From: Obscuribacter phosphatis_A
GTDB lineage: Bacteria; Cyanobacteriota; Vampirovibrionia; Obscuribacterales; Obscuribacteraceae
Reading direction: 5' to 3'
Assembly: GCA_017303615.1 (NCBI GenBank)
Contig: JAFLCK010000013.1
Span: 62,001-126,000 of the forward strand
Length of the DNA: 64,000 bases
Notes under the pieces: generated by a model
Told to the model about the DNA's origin: nothing
What the model saw: only the letters and a program-made list of their open reading frames with translations
Databases searched by the model: none
Shown here: positions 51,154 through 59,889 of the stretch, piece after piece
Layout of the letters: each line of letters opens with the position of its first letter
Position numbering within the stretch: the first letter of the stretch is position 1
Program-made: the position numbers and the translations under genes

Positions 51154-51429
51154 GTGTGTTTAGCCATCCCCGGTAGAGTTGAATCTTTCGTAGATGCAGA
51201 TAGGCGCATGGCCCTCGCTGATATCTCGGGTGTCAAGCGCGAGATAAGTGTCGATCTCTTGCGTGGTGAAGGGGCTCAAGTAGAGGTTGGCGATTGGGTG
51301 CTCATACATGTGGGCTTCGCCATGAGCAAAATCAGCGAAGAGCAAGCACGCGAGCAGTTGGAAGTCTTGGCCATGCTGGGCGAGGCGGTGGCGGCAGCCG
51401 AAGAGGCTCGCGGGTACGGTCAGTCATGA
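51154..51429 (+). CDS. hypC: Hydrogenase assembly chaperone HypC
   Basis: A 91-residue protein. The start is the GTG at 51154, which has GGGAG 7 bp upstream and gives the essential N-terminus (M)CLAIPGRVESF, with Cys as residue 2. An upstream in-frame TTG would bury this Cys and is rejected. HVGFAMSKISEEQA matches the family. HypC carries the Fe(CN)2CO unit with HypD. The stop overlaps hypD (ATGA). Confidence 0.95.
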   Translation: MCLAIPGRVESFVDADRRMALADISGVKREISVDLLRGEGAQVEVGDWVLIHVGFAMSKISEEQAREQLEVLAMLGEAVAAAEEARGYGQS

Positions 51430-52559
51430 AGTTTGTCGATGAGTTTCGCGACCCCGAGCTAATTAAGTCGACGGTCAATGAAATTGAGTCTCTCATGCAT
51501 GGTCGGACTTATAGAGTCATGGAAGTCTGCGGCGGGCATACCCATTCAATCTATAGATTCGGCTTGGAGCAACTTCTGCCTTCTAGTCTGGAATTTATTC
51601 ATGGACCTGGCTGTCCAGTTTGTATTTTGCCTATGGACCGCGTAGACGAAGGGCTGAAGTTGGCGGCGCAGAAGAATGTCATTCTAGCTGCTTATGGCGA
51701 TATGATGAGAGTGCCTGGTCATTCAGGCAGCGCCTTAGAGTTGAAGGCGCGGGGACTCGACATTCGTATGGTCTATTCGCCTCTCGATGCCCTTAAGTTG
51801 GCGGTTGATAATCCGCACAGCCAGGTGGTTTTCTTTGCCATCGGCTTTGAGACGACGGCACCGGCCACGGCTCTCACCGTACTTAAAGCGCAAGAATTAG
51901 GGCTCAGCAATTTTTCCGTCTTTGTCAATCATGTGACTGTCATTCCGCCTATGCGAGCTGTTCTTGATGATCCCGACCTAAATATTGACGGTTTCATCGG
52001 TCCGGGTCATGTTGCCACCGTCATTGGTGCCTGCGCTTATGACGAAATAGCCAGAGACTATAAGAAACCGGTTGTGGTTTCTGGCTTTGAGCCGCTCGAC
52101 ATATTGCAGTCTCTGGTGCTTTTACTCAGGCAGCTCAATAACGGCGAAGCCCGGGTCGAGAACCAATATGCGCGGGTGGTGCCATGGGCGCCAAATGCCA
52201 TGGCTTCGACAGTGCTTGCCAGAGTTTTTGAATTGCGTCCAACTTTTGAATGGCGTGGTCTGGGCGCGATTTTACAGTCGGCTGTAAAGCTTAGACCGCA
52301 GTTCGGTCAATACGATGCCGAAGTTCGGTTCGCTGACGTTTTGGCAAATCATCGCATCAAACTAGAGAAAGATCGAATCGAGAGAGGTCGCGGTCCGTCC
52401 ACACCCTGTGGTGAAGTTCTCAAAGGCTTGATCAAACCCAATCAATGCGCTCTCTTTGGCAAAGAGTGTCGACCTGAAAAGCCACTTGGTGCTTTGATGG
52501 TTTCATCCGAAGGGGCTTGTGCTGCTCATTTTAACTATGCGCACGAAAGAGTTGACTAA
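51426..52559 (+). CDS. hypD: Hydrogenase Fe-cyanide assembly protein HypD
   Basis: A 377-residue protein from the ATG overlapping the hypC stop. Conserved motifs: VMEVCGGHTHSIYRFGL, FIHGPGCPVCILPMDRVDEG, GFETTAPATALTVL, and the C-terminal [4Fe-4S] cysteines around TPCGEVLKGLIKPNQC and LFGKEC. HypD is the scaffold on which the Fe(CN)2CO group is assembled with HypC. An earlier start inside hypC would add non-family residues. Confidence 0.96.
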   Translation: MKFVDEFRDPELIKSTVNEIESLMHGRTYRVMEVCGGHTHSIYRFGLEQLLPSSLEFIHGPGCPVCILPMDRVDEGLKLAAQKNVILAAYGDMMRVPGHSGSALELKARGLDIRMVYSPLDALKLAVDNPHSQVVFFAIGFETTAPATALTVLKAQELGLSNFSVFVNHVTVIPPMRAVLDDPDLNIDGFIGPGHVATVIGACAYDEIARDYKKPVVVSGFEPLDILQSLVLLLRQLNNGEARVENQYARVVPWAPNAMASTVLARVFELRPTFEWRGLGAILQSAVKLRPQFGQYDAEVRFADVLANHRIKLEKDRIERGRGPSTPCGEVLKGLIKPNQCALFGKECRPEKPLGALMVSSEGACAAHFNYAHERVD

Positions 52560-52591
52560 AGAGTTTTGCTGTTGCTGTTCGGAGGAAAGCC

Positions 52592-53641
52592 GTGTCCATG
52601 AGCTTGCCCATTAGCTTGCCCATCAGCTTTAAAGATGAGCGCATAGAATTGGCGCACGGCTCGGGTGGCTTAGCTGGTCGTCGTCTGATTGAAGGATTGA
52701 TTGCACCCCATTTTCAAAATGACTTGCTCGCTAAATTGAGCGACTCCGCCGTCTTTTCGGTCGCCGCCGGTCGTATGGCTATGACCGCCGACAGCTTTGT
52801 GGTGAAGCCGCTCAGGTTTCCCGGCGGTAGTATCGGTTCGCTGGCGGTGCACGGCACAGTCAATGATCTCGCCGTCTCGGGCGCCCGTCCGCTCTATATT
52901 TTGGTTAACTTGATTATCGAAGCCGGACTGTCGACTGCCACTTTGCAGGAAGAGCTGGCCGCCATGGCCGGGGCGGCGGCTGAAAGCGGCGTGCTGATTG
53001 TCGGCGGCGATACCAAGGTGGTAGAACATGGAAAAGCCGACGGGCTCTATATAAGCACTGCCGGCGTCGGCGTTGTCGAAGCGCAACCTCTATCGGCCGA
53101 ATCAGTCTCTATAGGCGACAAAGTGATTTTGAGCGGAGCCATTGGAGACCACGGCATAACAGTACTTCTTGCCAGAGGCGAGCTAGATCTTGCCGCCGAT
53201 ATCAAATCAGATAGTCGTTCAGTCTGGCCGATGGTTAAGGCTTTGATCGATGCCTGTCCCAATGCTCTGCGTTGGATGCGAGACCCCACTCGCGGTGGCG
53301 TGTCAGCCTCACTTAACGAGCTTGCCGGTGATTGCGGACATAGCATTCTTTTAGAAGAAGAGTCTTTGCCGGTGGATAGAGCGGTGCGCGGCGCCTGTGA
53401 AGTCTTAGGACTGGATGTTTTGCATGTGGCTAACGAAGGACAGTTCTTGGCGATTGTTGAATCCGGCTCGGCCGATATTGCTCTTGCTGCTCTTAAGTCC
53501 ACCCCGGGCGGTTCTAGGGCTTGTATTATCGGCGAGGTGGTGGAGAGTAAGAAGTCGCCCAGACTTTTAGTGCGCACTCCTTATGGCGCCAGCAGGGTTG
53601 TCGATATGTTGGTCGGCGATCAGCTGCCGCGCATTTGCTAG
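52592..53641 (+). CDS. hypE: Carbamoyl dehydratase HypE
   Basis: A 349-residue protein that makes the cyanide ligand from thiocarbamate. N-terminal AHGSGGLAGRRLIEGL, ATP-binding MTADSFVVKPLRFPGG, HGTVNDLAVSGA and GGDTKVVEHG match the family, and the C-terminus ends PRIC with the carrier Cys. GTG at 52592 (5 bp from GGAGGA) or ATG at 52598 may start it. Confidence 0.96.
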   Translation: MSMSLPISLPISFKDERIELAHGSGGLAGRRLIEGLIAPHFQNDLLAKLSDSAVFSVAAGRMAMTADSFVVKPLRFPGGSIGSLAVHGTVNDLAVSGARPLYILVNLIIEAGLSTATLQEELAAMAGAAAESGVLIVGGDTKVVEHGKADGLYISTAGVGVVEAQPLSAESVSIGDKVILSGAIGDHGITVLLARGELDLAADIKSDSRSVWPMVKALIDACPNALRWMRDPTRGGVSASLNELAGDCGHSILLEEESLPVDRAVRGACEVLGLDVLHVANEGQFLAIVESGSADIALAALKSTPGGSRACIIGEVVESKKSPRLLVRTPYGASRVVDMLVGDQLPRIC

Positions 53642-53644
53642 CTT

Positions 53645-56215
53645 ATGGTAAACCTCCGCTGTGTCAATGTTAGGGTGAAAGGAATAGTTCAGGGTGTGGG
53701 TTTTCGCCCCTTTGTCTACGTTCTTGCCACAAAGTACAAGCTGGCTGGTCTCGTTCTGAACGATACCATTGGTGTCGAAATCGAGCTTTTGGGACCAGCC
53801 CATGAGATTGACTGCTTTCTTGCCGATCTCAAAGTGAAGTTGCCGCCGGCAGCCCGAATCGACGAGATCATTTTGCAAGAAATTGAGGTTGGAAGCAGAG
53901 ACTATAGCTCTTTTGAAATCGCCGAAAGTCGTCAGCTCGGCAGCAATATAGCAACCCGCATATCACCCGATCTAGCCGTTTGCCGAGATTGTTTAGACGA
54001 TTTGTTCAAAGCAGACAGGTATTTAGCTCCAGATTCCTATGCGGAAAGTTTTTCAGATATGTTTGCAGAGGGTTTTGGCGATAATATTGCAGAGAGTTTT
54101 TGCGAGAATATTGCAGAGTCAGGTTTTGCCCACGGGCTCTCAAACTCCAACGTAAGATCTCTTGCCGAATCAAATGCCTATTTTCACTATCCTTATGTGA
54201 ACTGCACCAACTGTGGACCTCGCTTCTCCATAATCAAAGAACTTCCTTACGATCGTCCTTTTACCACGATGTCCGCTTTTCCCATGTGTGCTGCCTGTTC
54301 TACCAGCTATGAAAATCCGCTGGATAGAAGATTTCATGCCCAGCCAGTCGCTTGCAGGCAGTGCGGGCCGAACTATTTTTTGACTGCTCCAAAGCTGTCG
54401 CAAGATTCAGCGCTGTCACAAGATTCAAAGCTGTTACAAGCTTCAAAGCTGTCACAAGATTCAGAGCCGTTACAAGATTCACCGCTGTCGAACAATATAA
54501 GAATCGCCACCGGAGATGAAGCCATCAGAAGAGCTGCACAGGCTCTCAATGATGGTCTGATTTTGGCTATCAAGGGCATAGGCGGCTATCACCTTGCTCT
54601 TGATGCAAGCAATGAGAAGGCACTTTTGGCACTGCGCCAACGCAAGTATCGACGAGCCAAACCCTTCGCCGTCATGGTGCCAGATCTCGCTTCCGCCATC
54701 CGACTGGCAACTCTGGACGATGAAGGGCAAGGCTTACTTGCTTCGGTTGCTCGTCCTATAGTTATCGCTCCGGCAAAGACCGATAGCCGTTTAGCGCCCT
54801 TCCTTCCTTTGATCAGTCCAGACAATCTTGATATCGGCTTGCTCTTGCCGTACACGCCTTTGCACTATTTGCTCTTTGCTGCTGGTGCACCTGCAGCAAT
54901 GGTATTCACAAGTGCCAATATTTCGGGTGAACCGATTGCTTATCTTGATGAAGACGCCTATGCCGATTTGCAGGGTCTAGCCGATCTTTTCTTGATCGGT
55001 GAAAGACCTATTCAAAGACGCATCGATGACTCTGTTGTGTCGGTGGTCGGCAAAGAACCTCTCATGGTCAGGCGCTCTCGAGGCTACGCACCTGATGCTG
55101 TTGCCAGATTACCTAGAGAGCAAGACTTCATTTTGGCACTGGGCGGCGATTTGAAGAACGCAGTCAGTCTGTCTGTAGGTGGGCATGTCTTTATGAGTCA
55201 GTATGTTGGTGACTTGGAGCATTCTTCTTGCTTTGATGCCTTTGAAGAGACAATTACTGATCTTCTTTCGATGTACAAAGTTCCTAAGTCTGGGCTGGTG
55301 GTGGCATACGATTTGCATCCCAACTATAGATCATCTCTTTACCGAGATACCATCGAGGCTTCTCGGGTTATTGGCATCCAGCATCATCGCGCCCATATTG
55401 CTTCAGTCTTGGCTGAGCATAATAAGTTGGATGAATTGGTCTTGGGCTTGGCTATGGACGGGACCGGCTTTGGTGATGATCAGGCGATTTGGGGTGGAGA
55501 AATCTTTCTTGGGTCGGTAAGCTCAGGTTTTGAGCGGGTTTGCCATTTGGATTATGCACTTTTACCGGGCGGTGATGCTGCCGCTCGCTTCCCTCAGCAG
55601 GCTTTGGCCGGTTATCTAGATGAGACGACCGGGAATGCCCTGCTAAGCGAACCTATTTTTCAGTTCGATGAACATTTCTCGAATGCACTAAAGATGGTTG
55701 AAAAGAATGTGAGAGTATTCAAGAGTTCGTCGGTAGGCCGTCTTTTTGATGCCGTTGCCGCCCTCTGCGGCTTCGTTGGCGAGGTGCAATTTGAGGCTCA
55801 AGCCGCCATCTGGCTTGAACATCAGGCTCGTGGGCAATTGAAAAAAATGAGCGAAAAGGACAGGTCAAAATTGGACCGATATCGGTTGAATTTTGAGGGC
55901 AAAACTCTTGACTTCAAATTTGCCCTCTCATCGGTGGTCGAAGATCGGCTAAACGGCGTCAAGCCCGCTGCCATCGCGCTTTCCTTCCATTTGGCCTTGG
56001 CCGGCTCTCTGGCGGACGCCCTCGAGCAGCTGTCTGAAGCGCATCAGGTCAAGTTAATTGCCGCTTCTGGCGGCGTCATGCAGAATAGTCTTTTGGCTGA
56101 CTTTCTGCGTGAGGAATTGTCAAGGCGGGGTCTAACATTGTTGCTCAATAGGGTTGTGCCGCCAAACGATGGTGGTTTGTCTCTTGGTCAGCTGGCACTC
56201 GCCAGCTTTAGTTGA
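53645..56215 (+). CDS. hypF: Carbamoyltransferase HypF with two insertions
   Basis: An 856-residue protein that activates carbamoyl phosphate and loads HypE. Acylphosphatase domain at residues 6-95 (VKGIVQGVGFRPFVYVLA); zinc fingers C113/C116, C187/C190, C215/C218 and C237/C240; YrdC-like domain about 283-470; Kae1-like domain to the end (HHRAHIASVLAEH, NDGGLSLGQL). The canonical spacing CX2C-X18-CX2C-X24-CX2C-X18-CX2C is kept except for the first interval, X70 here, a 52-residue insertion. A second insertion (LSQDS repeats, residues 250-282) separates the zinc and YrdC domains. Confidence 0.95.
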   Translation: MVNLRCVNVRVKGIVQGVGFRPFVYVLATKYKLAGLVLNDTIGVEIELLGPAHEIDCFLADLKVKLPPAARIDEIILQEIEVGSRDYSSFEIAESRQLGSNIATRISPDLAVCRDCLDDLFKADRYLAPDSYAESFSDMFAEGFGDNIAESFCENIAESGFAHGLSNSNVRSLAESNAYFHYPYVNCTNCGPRFSIIKELPYDRPFTTMSAFPMCAACSTSYENPLDRRFHAQPVACRQCGPNYFLTAPKLSQDSALSQDSKLLQASKLSQDSEPLQDSPLSNNIRIATGDEAIRRAAQALNDGLILAIKGIGGYHLALDASNEKALLALRQRKYRRAKPFAVMVPDLASAIRLATLDDEGQGLLASVARPIVIAPAKTDSRLAPFLPLISPDNLDIGLLLPYTPLHYLLFAAGAPAAMVFTSANISGEPIAYLDEDAYADLQGLADLFLIGERPIQRRIDDSVVSVVGKEPLMVRRSRGYAPDAVARLPREQDFILALGGDLKNAVSLSVGGHVFMSQYVGDLEHSSCFDAFEETITDLLSMYKVPKSGLVVAYDLHPNYRSSLYRDTIEASRVIGIQHHRAHIASVLAEHNKLDELVLGLAMDGTGFGDDQAIWGGEIFLGSVSSGFERVCHLDYALLPGGDAAARFPQQALAGYLDETTGNALLSEPIFQFDEHFSNALKMVEKNVRVFKSSSVGRLFDAVAALCGFVGEVQFEAQAAIWLEHQARGQLKKMSEKDRSKLDRYRLNFEGKTLDFKFALSSVVEDRLNGVKPAAIALSFHLALAGSLADALEQLSEAHQVKLIAASGGVMQNSLLADFLREELSRRGLTLLLNRVVPPNDGGLSLGQLALASFS
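54392..54481 (+). repeat. 18-bp in-frame tandem repeat in hypF
   Basis: Five 18-bp units of type AAGCTGTCACAAGATTCA encode KLSQDS, ALSQDS, KLLQAS, KLSQDS and EPLQDS in the linker between the zinc-finger and YrdC domains. Confidence 0.85.
55867..55894. repeat. Imperfect 28-bp palindrome with ACCGATATCGGT core, inside hypF
   Basis: The two 14-bp arms around ACCGAT/ATCGGT match except for two positions. The left arm resembles the element at 44894 and the right arm the one at 28386. It is read in frame as KLDRYRLNF at about residues 741-749 of HypF. Confidence 0.75.
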
Positions 56216-56248
56216 TTTTTTGCCTTGAGTATCAGCCTTCTCTTTTGC

Positions 56249-57055
56249 TTATTTGCTTTGTTTATTTGCTTCAATACTTTTTCTTTCTTCTTCAGATAGT
56301 TCACGACCAAGCTTTTTTGCAAAGCCGAGAGCAAAGCGCAAAGTTGTTTGGATATCGGGATCTTTCAGGGCTCTCAGTAGATCAAAAACTCCAATACGCT
56401 TCCCGGGTTGCTTCGCCTCAATCGAAGATTGCACCGCTATTTTCGCTACACGGTCTACGAGTTCAACACTCTCCTTGCCAAAAATTTCTGACGCCAGCAA
56501 ATTTTGCATTTGCGGCGACTGAATAATCTGAGTCAATTGAAAAGCCGTATTGCGTAAGGTTGGCAAGTCGATTGCCTTGATCTGAGCTTCAATGCTATCG
56601 CCGGATGCAGTTGCTGCCGCTCGCAGCTTTTGTAGTAGTCCGTTCAAATTGTCTGCATATTCTGGCCCGCGTTTGAGAGCTTGCAGAACCATATTCACTA
56701 GATCCGACAATTCATCTAGATGATTGAGAAGTTCCAAAATAGAACCGGCTGTATTTTCATCTAAGATTTTTTCTTCCAGCATTAACAGACTTTTTGATCT
56801 AGAAATTCTATCTAGTCTGCGAACCGTTTGTGCGAGTTCTTCTAGACCGCCTTGATGGCTGAGATCTCTCACCTTACTGACTAATCCATTAATATTGTCG
56901 GCGTATTCTGGTCCGCGCTTGAGCCCTTCACCAATCAAATCCAATAAGGCTAGTACTTCGTCAAGTCGATCTAGCAATCGACTGAGATTCTGCGATGTCG
57001 CTGCATCTTGCAGCTTTTCTTCCACGCAGACGAGCGTTGAATCGGACCTCGACAT
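56249..57055 (-). CDS. DUF1641-like helical protein, divergent from hupS
   Basis: A 268-residue soluble helical protein. The motif LKRGPEYADN-I/L-NGL occurs twice (about residues 45-58 and 126-139), so it consists of two related halves. The C-terminus (FDLLRALKDPDIQTTLRFAL, GFAKKLGREL) fits the DUF1641 family. DUF1641 proteins are often found beside oxidoreductase genes; their role is undefined. Here the gene lies on the opposite strand between hypF and hupS, sharing a 190-bp intergenic region with hupS. A role in hydrogenase assembly or scaffolding is inferred from position. Confidence 0.65.
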   Translation of the reverse strand: MSRSDSTLVCVEEKLQDAATSQNLSRLLDRLDEVLALLDLIGEGLKRGPEYADNINGLVSKVRDLSHQGGLEELAQTVRRLDRISRSKSLLMLEEKILDENTAGSILELLNHLDELSDLVNMVLQALKRGPEYADNLNGLLQKLRAAATASGDSIEAQIKAIDLPTLRNTAFQLTQIIQSPQMQNLLASEIFGKESVELVDRVAKIAVQSSIEAKQPGKRIGVFDLLRALKDPDIQTTLRFALGFAKKLGRELSEEERKSIEANKQSK

Positions 57056-57211
57056 CTTTTACTTCCTTCAAAATTTTATGTGGCGATTTCTCTACTATAG
57101 CCAAATTTCGCTGCAAAAAGATCTTCTCGTCGTGCGCAAAGAGAGTAAGCTGGTAGTATGTTTTTTTTCTGGAAAAAGGGCATTACTAAGAGAGTTTCCT
57201 CGAATTTGACA

Positions 57212-57227
57212 CTTACCAAAGGGTAAG
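57212..57227. promoter_or_regulatory. Inverted repeat in the DUF1641-hupS intergenic region
   Basis: CTTACC-AAAG-GGTAAG is a perfect 6+4+6 inverted repeat located 19 bp before the hupS ATG, just upstream of its GGGAGG ribosome site (57233-57238). A TTGACA-like TTTGACA precedes it (57205-57211). It could be an operator or a leader hairpin affecting hupS translation. Confidence 0.4.
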
Positions 57228-57245
57228 AAACGTGGGAGGTTTGGA

Positions 57246-58214
57246 ATGGCGACACTGGTTTGGCTTCACGGTGGAGCCTGCAACGGCAATACACAGTCGT
57301 TCTTGAATGCTGAAGAACCGACCATTGTCGATCTTGTCACCGATTTTGGTATCGAGATTCTTTATCACCACTCTTGCATTCCACTTATGGGTGAGCAAGC
57401 TAAGGAAACGCTGCAAAAGATTCTAGCTGCAGGTGGACCGGATATTTTCGTCTTTGAAGGCAGTGTCATTCAAGGACCGAAAGGCACCGGGCGATATGAC
57501 ATTTTTCTTGATAAGCCAATGAAAGACTGGGTGGCAGATTTCGCCGCCTCGGCGAAATTTACAGTGGCGATTGGCGATTGCGCTTGCTGGGGTGGAATTC
57601 CTGCCACCAAGCCCAATCCAACTGATTCAATTGGTTTGCAGTATTTGAAAGGTGCCAAAGGTGGCTTCCTTGGTTCTGAATATAGATCAAAAGCTGGTTT
57701 GCCTGTGATCAATATTCCTGGTTGTCCGGCTCACCCAGATTGGGTGACGCAGATCTTGGTGGCGGTTGCCACCGGCCGTGGTGCAGATGTGGCCCTTGAT
57801 GATCTGCAAAGACCGCAGACTTTCTTTAAAACTTTCACCCAGACGGGCTGCACTCGCGTTCAATATTTCGAGTGGAAAGAACCGGTGGAAGAATTTGGTC
57901 AAGGAACCAGGAAAGGATGTTTGTTTTATGAGCAGGGTTGTCGCGGTCCGCTCACTCACTCGCCTTGCAATCGCATTCTTTGGAATCGGCAGTCATCTAA
58001 GACAAGAGCCGGCATGCCGTGCATTGGCTGCACCGAACCGCAGTTCCCTCATAACGATCTAGAGGTCGGAACTGTTTTCAAAACACAGAAAGTTTTTGGC
58101 GTCATTCCGAAAGAAGTGCCGGAAGGAACCGATGCTCTTAGCTATTCGGTGCATGCCGCCGTGGCTCGCGCCGCCAGCCCGAAATGGGCTAAAGAAGACA
58201 TGTTTGTAATCTAA
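57246..58214 (+). CDS. hupS: [NiFe] uptake hydrogenase small subunit (group 2a-like)
   Basis: A 322-residue electron-transfer subunit with three Fe-S clusters. There is no Tat signal peptide; it begins MATLVWLHGGACNGNTQSFL, as in cyanobacterial HupS and mycobacterial HucS, so the enzyme faces the cytosol. Family motifs: FVFEGSVIQGPKGTGRYD, AIGDCACWGGIPATKPNP, GLPVINIPGCPAHPDWVTQI, TFTQTGCTRVQYFEWKEP and the distal cluster region CNRILWNRQSSKTRAGMPC. Start supported by GGGAGG upstream. First gene of an operon that continues past the window end. Confidence 0.95.
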   Translation: MATLVWLHGGACNGNTQSFLNAEEPTIVDLVTDFGIEILYHHSCIPLMGEQAKETLQKILAAGGPDIFVFEGSVIQGPKGTGRYDIFLDKPMKDWVADFAASAKFTVAIGDCACWGGIPATKPNPTDSIGLQYLKGAKGGFLGSEYRSKAGLPVINIPGCPAHPDWVTQILVAVATGRGADVALDDLQRPQTFFKTFTQTGCTRVQYFEWKEPVEEFGQGTRKGCLFYEQGCRGPLTHSPCNRILWNRQSSKTRAGMPCIGCTEPQFPHNDLEVGTVFKTQKVFGVIPKEVPEGTDALSYSVHAAVARAASPKWAKEDMFVI

Positions 58215-58268
58215 CCTAACCGGCAAAAGTTTAAGAACAAATTGTTCGAAGTCTAAATTGGAGGACTC

Positions 58269-59885
58269 ATGGGACAGCAAGTAACTCTCGATGTCGGCGC
58301 CGTCGGCCGAATTGAAGGAGACCTCGATGTGAAGGTCATGCTCGAAGACGGTGTGGTCGTCGATGCTTGGACTGAAGCGGCGATGTTTAGAGGCTTCGAG
58401 CTGATCTTGAAAGGGAAAGATCCGCAAGCTGGTCTGATAGTCACTCCGCGCATCTGCGGCATTTGCGGCGGCAGCCATTTATATAAATCAGTCTATGCCC
58501 TTGATACCGCTTGGAAAACCCATGTGCCGCCTAATGCCACTTTGATTCGCAATATCGCTCAGGCATCCGAGACATTGCAGAGTATTCCGCGCTGGTTTTA
58601 TGCACTTTTTGCTATCGATTTTGTGCATCAGTCTTTTTCCAAAAGCAAATATTTTGATGAAGTGGTGAAGCGTTTCTCTCCCTTTGTCGGCACCAGTTAT
58701 GAGCCGGCTGTGCAGACTTCTGCCAAGCCTGTAGAAATTTATGCACTCTTTGGCGGGCAGTGGCCACATTCCAGCTTTATGATTCCGGGCGGTGTCATGT
58801 GCGCCCCTGGTCTTTCGGAAGTGACCCGCGCGCATTCTTTGCTTGAATATTGGCGCACCAATTGGTTGGAGCCCATTTGGCTTGGCTGTTCAGTAGAGCG
58901 CTGGCTAGAGAACAAGAGCTTTGAAGATGTCTTAGCCTGGATTGATGAGTCCGAGAGTCATGCTAATTCTGATTGCGCTCTCTTTATCAAATTTTGCATG
59001 GATAACGGCCTCGATAAAATTGGTGCTTGGGATGCCAATTATCTTTCTACGGGAACTTATTTCAACGAGCATCTCTATCAAAGACCGACAATCGATAGCC
59101 GCAATAGTGCCTTGATTGCCAGGTCGGGTGTTTTTGACGGTAAAGAGTTTCATGACTTTGACCAAGCCCGAGTGAAAGAAGACCATACTCATTCTTTCTA
59201 TAAGGGCTCGGCTATGTTGCATCCTTTTGACGGTGTCACCGAGCCGCTCGACCCGCTTGATGGTCGTAAACAAGATAAATACTCTTGGGCCAAGTCGCCG
59301 CGTTACGATATACCGGGCAAGGGCTTTTCACCCATGGAAGCAGGTCCACTCTCTCGCCAGGTCATGGCGGGGCGTCCGGATGCTGCCCCCTGGCAAGACT
59401 ATGATCCGCTCTTTCTTGATTGCGTCAAAAAGAAAGGCAATAGCGTCATGGTGCGTGTGCTTGCACGCATGCACGAGGCGCCTAAGCTCTATCTTAGAGT
59501 TAAAGACTGGCTCTCTAAGATAGATCTGCACGACAAGTTTTATATCAAGCCTGAAGAACTTCCCGAAGGTAAGGGCTTTGGCTCTACCGAAGCGGCTCGC
59601 GGTGCCCTCAGCGATTGGATATCTATTAAGGACGGCAAGATTGACAATTATCAGGTCGTCACGCCAACTGCCTGGAATATTGGTCCGCGTGATTCGAAGG
59701 GGCAGAATGGTCCGATTGAAAACAGCTTGATTGGCACTGAAATCAAGAATCAGCATGATCCGCTTGAGATCGGTGTAATTGCCAGGAGCTACGATTCTTG
59801 TCTGGTTTGCACCGTGCACTGCTACGATAAGAAGACCAACAAAGAACTGGCTAGTTATAAGGTTGGTCCACAGATGGGTCGCTAA
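58269..59885 (+). CDS. hupL: [NiFe] uptake hydrogenase large subunit (group 2a-like)
   Basis: A 538-residue catalytic subunit. Nickel ligands: C63 and C66 in the L1 motif PRICGICGGSHLYK, and C511 and C514 in the L2 motif DSCLVCTVH ending at H517. L2 reads DSC where most enzymes have DPC. A 21-residue tail (518-538) after H517 is the extension removed by the maturation protease encoded next. GGAGG precedes the ATG. The protein oxidises H2, with electrons passed through HupS, probably to the quinone pool. Closest remembered relatives are cyanobacterial HupL. Confidence 0.96.
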   Translation: MGQQVTLDVGAVGRIEGDLDVKVMLEDGVVVDAWTEAAMFRGFELILKGKDPQAGLIVTPRICGICGGSHLYKSVYALDTAWKTHVPPNATLIRNIAQASETLQSIPRWFYALFAIDFVHQSFSKSKYFDEVVKRFSPFVGTSYEPAVQTSAKPVEIYALFGGQWPHSSFMIPGGVMCAPGLSEVTRAHSLLEYWRTNWLEPIWLGCSVERWLENKSFEDVLAWIDESESHANSDCALFIKFCMDNGLDKIGAWDANYLSTGTYFNEHLYQRPTIDSRNSALIARSGVFDGKEFHDFDQARVKEDHTHSFYKGSAMLHPFDGVTEPLDPLDGRKQDKYSWAKSPRYDIPGKGFSPMEAGPLSRQVMAGRPDAAPWQDYDPLFLDCVKKKGNSVMVRVLARMHEAPKLYLRVKDWLSKIDLHDKFYIKPEELPEGKGFGSTEAARGALSDWISIKDGKIDNYQVVTPTAWNIGPRDSKGQNGPIENSLIGTEIKNQHDPLEIGVIARSYDSCLVCTVHCYDKKTNKELASYKVGPQMGR

Positions 59886-59889
59886 TTAG

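Noticed and set aside
54300..54579. Minus-strand frames with LVTALN-type repeats
   Set aside because: They are complements of the 18-bp LSQDS array in hypF.
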